Positions 52,780 to 62,972 of a stretch of DNA of 64,000 nt are shown here, piece after piece. The stretch comes from Vanilla planifolia (lineage: Eukaryota; Streptophyta; Magnoliopsida; Asparagales; Orchidaceae), in assembly GCA_023846275.1 (NCBI GenBank), contig CM043865.1, positions 28,191,912-28,255,911 of the forward strand, written 5' to 3'. The notes under the pieces were generated by a model that made no database searches, was not told the DNA's origin, and was given only the letters and a program-made list of their open reading frames with translations. Each line of letters opens with the position of its first letter. Positions within the stretch are counted from its first letter, which is position 1. Made by a program: the position numbers and the translations under genes.

Positions 52780-55700
52780 TTTCTTTTTTTTGTCACAAAT
52801 TTAATTATTTTTTGCACCATAAGCTCTTTTTTTTTTCAAATTTTAGAATCCAAATAGGCATAACCTTTTCTAGATTTTTTTTATTTTTCAATTTATAAAT
52901 ACATTAATATAATATTTATATCCATAATACGATAATCATATAATTTATTTCAATAATAATTAGCTATAACAAATTGAAACAATCAACTATAAATAATTAA
53001 AATCATCACAATCATCATATTTCATAGTTTCATAATTTCTTTGAAATATTACAACTCGTTCTCACATATAGATACAATATTAAAGAAACAACATGATTAA
53101 CAAGTCATTTAGTATAATTCTTATAATAAAAACCTTTATAGCTTAAATTCTTTTTTATAAGCTATTCGAATGGGTAGCCCTCTTTTGGTTAGGATTTCAA
53201 ATTATCTAAAATGTTAGTACTAAAAAAATATTAAGCCAGTCATCACTAGCTTAACATTTTTTTATAAACGACTTTAGGATGGAAGACAACAAGTCTTTCC
53301 TTAGTAGACTAGCAACTTGATTATTATGGAATTCATTTTGTATTAATGAAATGAGAGAATTTGGAAAATATTATGTAAGAAAGGGACCCTCTAAACCTAT
53401 AGACTTAGCTTTATTATCTCTAATAATAAATAAATATGTAAAATAAATAATAATTTGAAACAACCACATATACGATCAATTACAAGTATAATAAAAAGCA
53501 CACACAACTTCTTACAATATTTTTAATTTTTTCTTAATATAATATTGTTTATCGACACTTATTTCTACTTAACTAAGTAAACTTTACGATAGGTAGTGCT
53601 GTTGTTCCCTCTCTCTCTCTCTCTCTCTCGGGGTAGACAAGAAGTTTCTTATTTTCAATTTACTTAGTTATAATAAAAATCTTATTTATTGATTTATCAT
53701 AACCTGTTTTCATATTCATTCATGCTCAATCTTTTCATATTTCTAATGGTTATATGTTTAAAACAAATCTTCATAATGTAACCCACTAACTACTTTATGG
53801 TAACACATCTCAATTTTATGACATATTGGCTCATAACCACCTCATGGTCGTAATGTCAACCATGTTGCTATATCTTTTCCTCTTTGTAATCTTATATTTT
53901 CTACCAAATTTCAAAATTCAAATGGACATAATCTCTCTTAGATTTTGTTCATTTTTTTGTTCTTAAATACATCAATATAATATTTATAGCCATAACATGA
54001 CACTCATGTAACTTATATTCATAACAATTAACTATAATGAACTAAAACCATCAATTATAAACAATTAAAATCATCATAATAATCACATTTCATAATTCCA
54101 TAGTTTTTTTAACTTTTACAACTCATTCTCACTTATAAATATAATATTGAATAAACTACATGATTAATAAGTCATTCAGTATAATTATTACATCACAAAT
54201 CTTTATAATTTTAATTCTTTTTTTAAGTTATTCTTATAGATATTTCTCTTTTTGTTGGGGTTTCAATATACATGAAATATTAGTGCCAAAAAAGATTAAG
54301 TCAATCATCATTGGCTTAATAGGCTATTCTCTAGTAATAAATATGTAAAATAAGCTAAAATTTAGGATAATCGTATATAAGGTCTAATGATAATAAGAAT
54401 CCAATGCAGTTTCTTATTAATTTTCATTATTTTCTTAATATAATCTTGTTTATCGATGCTTGTTCTTACTTAACTAAGAAAACCTTACAATAGCCACTAC
54501 TACTATTCTCTCTCTCTCGATAGTCAAATAATATTCTCTTTTCAATTTATTTAATTATAATAAAAAACTTTATTTGTTGATTTATCATATCATATTTTCA
54601 TGACATTCACGATCAATCTTTTAATATTTCTATTTACTATATATTTGCGTTAAATATCCATAGTGTAACATATTTGTTATCTCATGATGAAAAATCTCAA
54701 TCTTGTGATACACTCATTATTAGCCACCTCACAATGGTTATGTCAACCACGTAGTAATATCTTTTCCTCTCATGAAGCCTTTTTTACTCCTAAATTTTAA
54801 AATTCAAATGGACATAATATCTCTAGATTTTATATATTTTCTAATTTATAATTACATCAATATAATATTTATATTTATAACATAATAATCACAAAATTTA
54901 TATAAATAATAATTAAGTATAATAAATTGAAACCATCAACTTTAAATAACTAAAATTATCACAATAATCATATTTCATAAATCTATAGTTTTTTTTAACT
55001 ATTATAACTCATTCTCACATATAGATATAACACTAAATAAATCACATGATTAATAAGTTATTTAGAATAATTTTTGTAATATAAATCTTTCTAGTTTTAA
55101 TTCTTTCTTATAATCCCCTTTTGTTAGAGTTCTAATATACTTAGATTATTAGTGTCAAAGAAAGTTAAGCCAACCATCAATAACTTAACAGGCTATTTTT
55201 AATAATAAATAAATATAAAAAATAAGTCATAGTTTGGGGCAATCATATGTTGGGTCTAATCATAAGTATAATAAGAAGCACATACAGGTTCTTATTATAT
55301 TTTAAATTTTTTTCTTAATATAATCTTGTTTATCAATGCTTATTTCTACTTAACTAAGTAAATCTTATGATAGCCAATGTTGTTATACCTCTCTCTCTCT
55401 CAAGATAGTCAAATAATATTATCTTTTTAGTTTACTAAATTATAATAAAAACTTTATTTATTGATTTATCATATCATATTTTTATGCATATTCATGCCCA
55501 GTCTTTTTATATTTTCAATTACTATGTATTTGTGACAAATCTATATAATGTAACCCATTAGCCATCTCATGATGACAATCTCAATTTGTGGCACATTAGC
55601 TACTACCACCTTACAGTAACAATGTCAATCATTTAGCTATATCTTTTCCTCTCCTTAAGCTTTTATTTTCTTCCATATTTCATAATTCAAATGAGTATAA

Positions 55701-56650
55701 CCTCTCTCAGATTTTGTTTATTTTTTAATTTATAAATACATCAATATAACATTTATATCCATAACATGATAATCACACAACTTATATCAATAATAATTAA
55801 CAATAATAAATTAAAACCATCAACTTTAAATAACTAAAATCATCACAATAATCATATTTTATAGTTTCATAATTTTTTAACTATTACAATTCATTCTCAC
55901 ATATAGATACAATACTAAATAAATCATATGATTAATGTCATTCAATAAAATTCTCATAGTATAAATATTTATAGTTTCAATTCTTTTTTACAATTATCTT
56001 TTTTATTGAGGTTTTAATTTATTTAAAATGTTAGTGCCAACAAAAGCTAAGTCAATCATCAGTATCCTAGTAGACTATCTTTAATAATAAATAAAAATAT
56101 AAAATAAATAATAATTTGAGATAATAAAATATATAATTTAATCATAAGTATAATAAGAAGCACATGTATCTTTTTATTATATTTTTAATCTTTTTCTTAA
56201 TATAGTCCTATTTATCAATGCTTGTTTTTTTCATAAAACTAAGTAAACCTTATGACGACTACTGTTGTTGCTATCTTTCTCTCTCTTTCTCTAGGTAGTC
56301 AAACAATATCTTCTTTTTAGTTTACTTAATTATAATAAAAATCTTATTTATTGATTTATCATATTATATTTTCATGCTTATTCTTTTCATATTTTTAATG
56401 GCTATATATTTGTAACAAATCTACATATACAACTCTCTGGTTATTAGCCATCTCAGAACAACAAATCTCAATCTTATGATACACTAACAAATAGTCACCT
56501 CATAATAGCAATTTCAACTATGTGACACACTAGCTACCTTACGATGATAAATATCAATTATGTGGCACATTGACTATTAGCCACATCGCGACGATAATAT
56601 CTTAATCTTGTAGTATATTGGATATTAGTTGCAAATAACAACACATTTTA
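52780..56650. repeat. Tandem array of ~885-base units
   Basis: Four to five diverged copies of one long unit lie head to tail. The landmark 'TTTATTTATTGATTTATCAT' falls at 53681, 54569, 55452 and 56342 (spacings 888, 883, 890). The landmark 'CATTCTCACATATAGATA' falls at about 53055, 54122, 55008 and 55890. A CT-rich tract (53609-53629, 54512-54520, 55390-55402, 56278-56293) and a 'CAATATAATATTTATA' block recur in the same order. The first interval is about 180 bases longer, with an extra insert near 53160-53400. No open frame is conserved. It is either a satellite or a chain of LTRs left by unequal recombination. Confidence 0.85.
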
Positions 56651-57005
56651 ATTTTAGAGACTTCATTGCTTATTGATCTTTTATCAATTTAAATTATGAT
56701 TTTTTTAATCTATTTTCACATGTAAAATCTTTTTTATAGTAGTTGACTAGATGTATTTTTTTATATCAACATATTAAATATTATGCCTATATAGTTAATC
56801 ATGTCAAATAATTTCACATAATAATTTATCAATATTAAAAGACGTAATTCTAATTACAAGTATAAATTGTAGTCTAGTTATACGCAATAGTACTATATTA
56901 GTATATTAATATCACATGTTCTATATAGAATTAATTTGTAAGGTATTAATTTTAACAATAAATAATACATCAGGCATAAGCATATAATATTTATATAGAG
57001 TGCTT
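56430..57005 (+). repeat. Right flank of the array, homologous to 540-1095
   Basis: It is the direct-orientation relative of 540-1095. It starts with a degenerate 'ATTAGCCATCTCA..ATAACAAATCTCAATCTTATGATACACT' set repeated about four times with a ~55-base period (56440-56640), followed by the shared 'CATGTCAAATAATTTCACAT' and 'TATTAATATCACATG' blocks. Confidence 0.6.
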
Positions 57006-57439
57006 ACCTTATATTTTTTATATTTACACTAATTAAAAAATTTTAAATTATCAAAGTAAAATTACATAATTCACTTAAATTATAAAATGACCCATTTCTT
57101 CCCTCATTTCTTGGTTTTTCCTTTTTTTGAAACTTTAATTTTCCTTTTTGTTAATGATTTTTTTTCCAAATCTTCAAAATAATAATATAAAATTCTAATT
57201 AGAATCTCATATAATATTTTTTGCTTATCATGAATTCCAAGTTAAATATTTTGAAATAAAAGAGATTTTTGGGTTCCAACTTTCTTACTTACCCTAGGTC
57301 TTATATGGTGCAAATTGACTACATGTCTTTAATTCCTTTAAAAGGATGAAGGAAATCGACTTCTTCATTGTCAGCGAAGCGGCTCACCAAAGAAATTTTG
57401 GTTGACTAGTGTGAAATATGATGTAAATCGTGTGAGAAC

Positions 57440-57880
57440 AACGCACAAGAGGGGAGGGGTGAATTGTGCTTTTCACTAAAATTTAGATTTAGAAAATTCT
57501 TTCAATTAAAAAACGTTTGTAAATAAATTGTGAAATAAAAACAAAAAATACAATAATAAGACAAGCAAAAAGGAAGACAAAGATTTTAGGTGGTTCGGCC
57601 AAACCCGTGCCTACATCCACCCCCGATCAACCTGATCGGGCTTCCACTAACCACTCCCTTTTGCCAAAGCCGGTAGGGGTAAACCAAGTACAACCGGTGC
57701 TCCAACGAGACACCAAAAATCCGAACAAATCCGGCTACAATAACGCATACAAAATGTTACCGAATGATGCAACGAAATGTGGAAGAAAGCTGTTGAAATT
57801 TGAGAAGACGGTTGAGCCCGTAGCTCCCACAAGTATGTCAATTGTTGCTCTCGGTTTTGGCCTTTTTCTTAGTTTTTGAA
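57440..57880 (+). repeat. Dispersed GC-rich repeat family, copy B
   Basis: The same sentence order as 11111-11480: CAAGAGGGGAGGGGTGAATT (57449), GGTGGTTCGGCCAAACC, TGCCTACATCCACCCCCGAT (57608), then CTTTTGCCAAAGCCGGTAGG. Only a G4AG4 stands where copy A has G20. The 90-codon frame at 57607 is a by-product. GC-rich DNA continues to about 58760 and includes the two tandem repeats listed next and a TATATATATAG box near 57927, so the insertion is probably about 1.3 kb. Confidence 0.7.
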
Positions 57881-58116
57881 GCTTTTTGCAAGTGGATTCA
57901 TCAACCCCATAATTTGTAAAATGTCCTATATATATAGTCCACCAAAAAGCAATTCCAAACGGCTAGAAAAACGGTAAAAAAAGAAACCGGAAAATAGCCG
58001 TTGCCGGAAGCCCGAAAAGGAAGAAGAAGAGCAGCAGCCGTCCGATCCCACTTCAAGAATGGACGGCTGGATGGACTTCACGGCATGATCATTTCTAGAC
58101 CGTATGATCCGGCGGA

Positions 58117-58325
58117 CTTGATCTGAACCATTTGATCCCACGCGCTGAACGAACGGCACTGATTAAAAAGCCGTTCGAAATTACTCTCGCCCGTTGGATT
58201 TGGGCGGGCTTGATCTGCGCCATTGGATCCCACGCGCTGAACGAACGGCGCTGATTAAACAGCCGTTCGAAATTACTCTCGCCCGTTGGATCTGGGCGGG
58301 CTTGATCTGCGCCTTTGGATCCTGC
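58117..58325 (+). repeat. 92-base tandem repeat, about 2.3 copies
   Basis: The sentence beginning CTTGATCTG starts at 58117, 58209 and 58301, exactly 92 bases apart. CACGCGCTGAACGAACGGC and AGCCGTTCGAAATTACTCTC recur at the same spacing. Within each unit ACGAACGGC and GCCGTTCG form a short inverted pair. Only a few substitutions separate the copies, so the duplication is fairly recent. Confidence 0.95.
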
Positions 58326-58475
58326 CGAAGTTATAAGGTGGGATTTTTTAGTCCCACACTGCAGAATGAAATTTGGCACACCGCTTTATAATAACTTTGC
58401 GTCGTTTAACCTGCGAGCCACTTTGGGGCTGGCTCCCCCCTTCCTTGACCGGGATTTCATCACCCGGTTCAGGTT

Positions 58476-58620
58476 GACTTAGCCATGCACTGTTCTTTGA
58501 CCGTAGACCGCGCTGAAGTTAGACTTAGCCGAGCTCCTCTCGGCAGGCTTGGCTTAGCCAGGCACTGTTCCGTTGACCGTTGACCAGCGCTAGCCGAGTT
58601 GCTCTCGGCGGTCTTTGGGC
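58476..58620 (+). repeat. 75-base tandem duplication, diverged
   Basis: GACTTAGCCATGCACTGTTC (58476) and GGCTTAGCCAGGCACTGTTC (58551) open two copies; both continue with TTGACCGT, an AGCCGAG..CTCTCGGC hairpin and GCGCT. They are part of dispersed repeat copy B. Confidence 0.85.
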
Positions 58621-58769
58621 GGGCTTTGCTCGCCCCTTTCGGGTCAACCAAATTTTTATTTTTCCTTCTTTTTTTTATTTCTAAAAGGCCTAGACGGGCT
58701 GTTTTGACGCCGGGTCGACCCGCCCATGCTACAGTGCTTTTTCCCGAGACTTTTGCTGTTTTAGGGTAT

Positions 58770-60470
58770 TTTTGACGATTTTTTTAGCCACAAATTTGAA
58801 TATAAGTGTATAAAAATAATTTTATATTCTTATAGTATTATAAGTTAATTAAGTGGCTATGAAAAGAAATTCGTAAAAAACGATTCCAAAATAATATTAA
58901 AAAATCAAATACCCATGTCTATACATTTTGTCAAATATGCTTGGCCCAAAAATGAAAATTCATCATTAAATAATTTTATAATATTTTTAAATGTTAATAC
59001 TACTAGTGTGTCTCATAATCTCAAGGTTTTGACATATCAAATTCAAGAGAAATAAAAAGAAATTTAATTATAAAAAATCTTGCGCATGTCTCAAAAATTC
59101 CTTGAAATATGTCATGATCTCAAGGCCCTTAGAGACCATTATTTTAGACATCTAAAATACATGGCTTGATTTAATTAATTATTAACAATTTTACTTAAAA
59201 AACAAGCCTTCAATAATAAATAGCTTGGTTTTGTAATTATCACATCAAATGGTACAACAAAATACACCGAGGGCACGATCACATTCAGGCATGTTGAGGA
59301 AGAAAATGACTATTTATTTGGTAAACTGAAATAAGCTTTGATATATATTAACTTAATATTAAAATAATAGTTTATTATTATTTATATATATTTATTTTGA
59401 TAATTCATAGTAATCCAAATGAACTCTAATCAAGATAAAAAATATTATTTGACTCATCTTGATAAAGTATAATAGAGATTAAAAAAATATATTCATTTAT
59501 ATTTTTTTGACTTTTTAGAGTTTTGGTACACTTTATAAGACATTTTAACTTGTATCTAATTTAACAATCAAGGATATTACAAATATATTATAAATTAGGA
59601 TATTAGGCTAATGACATTATAATTATGCACTTTTTGATATATTAAAGTATTTTTTAGATATGATGTATATTTATTAAAATATTATTAAATTGGTATAGTT
59701 ATGAAAAACACGTTATAATTTTAAATGAAGTTAAAAATTTTATTTGGACTAAATTTTAAAAAAGTTATGCATGCTAATTAATTTTTTTAGTCTTTATTTT
59801 CCCAGATATTTTTTTTCTATTTGATCTTTCTATAGAACCTTAACAAGTGAAATAATTTTATTTCCTAACACCTAATCTGTTCTTATTGAAGATCTATTCT
59901 TGTATCTCTAAAAATTATCTATGAATATAATTATAACTAATCAAAATATTTCTTATCTATATCTACAATAAATATTAGACACCCTTCATATTCTTTAGTT
60001 AGTAATTTGCATGTTTTTAACATAAAAACTATAACTATTTTCCATCCTTTATCAAAATAAATTAAGTTATCTTCTTCCAATTTTGAATTTTTATCCTCTT
60101 TACTTAACAATCTATTCTTACTTAGTGGTTAAATAATATATCCATACTCCATATAATATAAAACTTTACTAGAGGTAATACATTTAATAATGCCAAGAAC
60201 CTCCTCTCTTTGAATTCTACCTCATCTTCCACAAAATTTTCTATTATGATATTATTCTCATATGACTTTCTAATTATTAAAAATTCTTTTAATAATTACT
60301 ATGCAATACTTAATTTATTTATACTACAAATAGAAATAAACAAATAAAATGCTTCATGAACAAATAAAACTATAATAGATATTTTTTGTAAATATAATGT
60401 ACCTTTAATTATTACTAGGAGAAATACTATAATAACCTCTTTTTTCTAAACATTTCTTAAAATGTTAGAA
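58770..60470. other. AT-rich intergenic, no gene seen
   Basis: No supported coding region. The right part probably continues the gypsy element whose gag lies at 60470-61000. Confidence 0.45.
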
Positions 60471-61000
60471 ATTCCACCTTTTCCATTGATGGTGGTCCTG
60501 GCATATTCCACTAACTCCATGTAATTGGTGGTTGTGATTGTCATTAATGCTACATGAATATCATCATAAAAACCTCTACAATATACGTAACATTTTTTTA
60601 TTCAAGAGTAACAAAGTGCTGCACATATTTTACCAAGAGAATTGGCTCTCGTAGATGATTATTGACATGTCTCCTTGCATTAAATTATTCAACTACTCCT
60701 TCATTTTGCTTATAACTAAGACTAGAATGAACCATCTTTCAAAATCTTCTATGAATTCCTCCTCGAATATTTCTCAAACATACCTACTAAGAGTCAAAAT
60801 CTCTTTAAACACCATTATAAGCTTGTTGCATCTTTTAGTATTGTCTTATCTAGTGAAAATTTCTTATGCTTAGGGAATGACAATCTCTTAAAAAGTCTCT
60901 CCATCTATTATACTCATTTCTTCATTATCATTGGATCTTCTTCTCCTACAAAAGATGATGGATGCATTCTTTGAAATTGATCAACCATCTTATTTATCAT
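60470..61000 (-). mobile_element. Ty3/gypsy gag remnant
   Basis: The minus-strand translation, with stops, gives 'MIDQFQRMHPS' then 'GEEDPMIM.KWV..MERLFKRLSF' (family FxxxxPPxFxGxxDPxxAExWLxxIEKIF). Then 'VFKEILTLSRYV.EIFEEEF' and 'LNNLMQGDMSIIIYE' (for LRQGDMSVAEYE). This is the retrotransposon gag domain of Ty3/gypsy elements. The Met-tRNA primer-binding site at 61246-61264, on the same strand and upstream, agrees. Confidence 0.72.
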
Positions 61001-61245
61001 AGATTCAAAGACTTGGTTGTCGACACCCTTAATTGATCATAATAAGGAAATCAGGTTTTATGCTAGCTCCTATTTTGCATCACCCTATTGTTCCATTTTT
61101 GTTCCCTTATTCATGTTTTCAAACTCTACTTTTTTTCACTTCCTTTTATAAATTAGAATCCCACAACATCTTAAAAATTTTATGTATAATGCAAATGTAT
61201 ATATTATACTAGTGCCTTTACTCACATTCTCTACCTAATCTTAAA

Positions 61246-61264
61246 CCAAAGTTTTGATACCACT
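61246..61264 (-). other. Primer-binding site of the gypsy element
   Basis: On the minus strand AAGTGGTATCAAAACTTTGG matches the TGGTATCA start of the Met-tRNA-type site. It lies 250 bases upstream of the gag remnant, as expected. The 5' LTR should lie to its right (from 61267) but is cut short by the GC-richer block that starts at about 61330. Confidence 0.6.
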
Positions 61265-61329
61265 TTATTAGGGCTCCATCTAACTAATATGATTTAATTA
61301 ACTAAAATTATAATTAAAAAAATAATTAA

Positions 61330-61900
61330 AGTTTCACGTGACGGATTGGCCACGAGGCCATTCCACTCGACTTGAGAACCTCTTCGCACGTGACCCGTTC
61401 AAATCTCTCGGTCTGTTAGGATGCCAGGAACGTCGTGACTTCTTCATCTTCATCTTCAATGTCACTCCCCAATTGATGAATGCTTTGGTAAATCAAAGAA
61501 CAAAGGGGTCCCAAAGAAAAGACATTTGACGATAAGCTTTTGCCTGTTTGGAGAGATCATCATAAATTATTAAAGTATGTCGTTCACGATACATAAAATA
61601 TTCAGCCACGTTTTGCTAACCTCTAAGACTCAATGAAATCGAAGAAGCTTTTGCCGTCCAGCCGAATTTGCTGTTGCCATTTGATTGGATCGAGATTTTC
61701 CTATCCGGCAGGTATTCGCCAGGACAGCGTCAAAGATCAAAGAAGATATAGGTGGGTACTGATTGGACCTTATCTTTCTTGTCACAAGCATAAAACGTTT
61801 CACAATTACTAAACTAGATTTAGCATCATAGTCAACGTCAATAATTCCTGAAAATCGGACCTGCGCTCGGCGAACCCAGGGCAGTTCTTGTTCAAAGTAA
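61330..61900. other. GC-richer, exon-like stretch of unknown origin
   Basis: Composition rises sharply. Two CACGTG (G-box) motifs occur at 61336-61341 and 61388-61393. A short plus frame beginning at an ATG at 61632 reads 'MKSKKLLPSSRICCCH' and then 'PAG' before GTATTC, resembling a first exon with a donor. I do not recognise the protein, and no downstream exon follows. It may be the 5' end of a gene cut off by the organellar insertion that begins at about 61985. Confidence 0.3.
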
Positions 61901-62028
61901 AGAAAAAAAAAAGGTTTTTTTTATTTACGAAATTTAAATTTTTTAAATTTACTGTATTTACGTTGGTATTTACCCATGATTGTGGAACTCTTTGAAAACA
62001 GGAACTTGAGACTCTAGAGACTATCTTC

Positions 62029-62088
62029 GACTGGGGTCAAGTCGTAACAAGGTCGTTTAGTGGGGGAACCTCTGGCTGGATTGAATCC
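62029..62088 (+). pseudogene. rrn18: 3' end of mitochondrial 18S rRNA, diverged
   Basis: GACTGGGGTCAAGTCGTAAC, then AAGG, a changed and lengthened middle, then GGGGGAACCTCTGGCTGG and ATTGAATCC. The end GGCTGGATTGAATCC is typical of plant mitochondrial 18S rRNA; the plastid gene ends GGCTGGATCACCTCC. The G-to-C change in GGGGTCAAG and the altered GTAGCCGTA segment show decay. Confidence 0.7.
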
Positions 62089-62189
62089 AATTGCATCTCT
62101 GATCCATTTTGGAATCAGACTGGCTGTGTTGTACCCACTTTCAGGAGCGAGTTGCTTCTTTCTTTTTCTTTGGTGCATTACCTGAAGAT

Positions 62190-62302
62190 CCGGCTCATTC
62201 TTCAACAGGCACGCGGTCAGAGATCACATTCTCCTCCCACTGCTTTGGGAGCTTACGGTTTCATGTTCTATTTCACTCCTCGATGGGGTCCTTTCACCTT
62301 TC
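62190..62302 (-). pseudogene. rrn23: Plastid 23S rRNA fragment
   Basis: On the minus strand it reads GAAAGGTGAAAGGACCCC, then GAGTGAAATAGAACATGAAA, CCGTAAGCTCCCAAAGCAG, TGGGAGGAGAATGTGATC, and TCTGACCGCGTGCCTGTTGA with AGAATGAGCCGG. This corresponds to the domain I/II region of 23S rRNA; CGCGTGCCTGTTGAAGAATG is the plastid form. It contains several small changes and an internal substitution near GAATGTGATC. Confidence 0.75.
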
Positions 62303-62515
62303 TTTATTTTGATAAGGCGGCGGCTTGAGGCGAACTTCACGTAGTTCTTAGTTATGAACGGCGATCCTGGCAATGGGGCCCCCCGTTTTTCGAACCACTT
62401 TTCTCTGTTTCGAAACAGAAAAAGTGAACTATCTCAGAGTATTATTTATCAGAAACAATTTCGTTTCTTTAATTTGCTTGCGACTAGTCCTTGCATTAGT
62501 ATGAGTTCGTTGGCC

Positions 62516-62650
62516 GCCACCTACAGACGCTTTACGCCCAATCATTCCGGATAACGCTTGCATCCTCTGTCTTACCGCGGCTGCTGGCACAGAGTTAGCC
62601 GATGCTTATTCCTCAGATACCGTCATTGCTTCTTCTCCGAGAAAAGAAGT
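62516..62650 (-). pseudogene. rrn16: Plastid 16S rRNA fragment (530-loop region)
   Basis: On the minus strand it reads CTTTTCTCGGAGAAGAAGC, AATGACGGTATCTGAGGAAT, AAGCATCGGCTAACTCTGTG, CCAGCAGCCGCGGTAAGACA, GAGGATGCAAGCGTTATCC, GGAATGATTGGGCGTAAAGC and GTCTGTAGGTGGC. The 530-loop GTGCCAGCAGCCGCGGTAA is intact, and the sequence looks essentially identical to plastid 16S rRNA over 135 bases. Both ends break abruptly, so this is a fragment inserted in the nucleus or carried in mitochondrial DNA. Confidence 0.88.
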
Positions 62651-62972
62651 AGGCTTAGCAGTGCTAGAGCCGTCAATGAATCATTTCTTTTGAATCGAAA
62701 TTCAAATCAATCGCGAACCATTCCAATTTTGAAATAATCGAAGTAGGAGCGGCAGGAGGACGAACAAGGGGAAATCGGAGGAGTTAGAGCAGGGAACAAT
62801 GGGCATCCCTGCCTGGAAAACAAACAGTAGAGTGACGCGAAGGACCTCTAGTCAAACTGAGTTGACCTTGCTTGAGATCGCTGTTCCAGCTTGTCAAAGA
62901 AAGAATCAGAGTCTCTGAGTTTTCTACCTGAACCTGAAAGAGTTTTTCATATGCCGTAGCCTTCTTTTCAGA

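Larger units (their letters stand above)
61985..62972. other. Organelle-derived insertion (NUMT/NUPT)
   Basis: About 1 kb of GC-normal DNA with three rRNA fragments of different organelles and orientations (separate entries). Between and after them (62089-62189, 62303-62515, 62651-62972) lies sequence with plant mitochondrial character (balanced GC, purine-rich runs) that I cannot assign. A 66-codon frame at 62354-62554 crosses the 16S junction and is not a gene. AT-rich nuclear DNA resumes at about 62973. Confidence 0.75.

Noticed and set aside
57607..57879. 90-codon frame in repeat copy B
   Set aside because: Lies wholly inside the dispersed repeat core, and copy A does not preserve the frame.
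61385..61420. tRNA-like GTTCAAATC box
   Set aside because: No matching acceptor stem, D-arm or anticodon arm around it.
62354..62554. 66-codon plus frame in the organellar insertion
   Set aside because: Crosses the junction into inverted plastid 16S rRNA, so it cannot be an intact gene; I could not match the first part to a mitochondrial protein.
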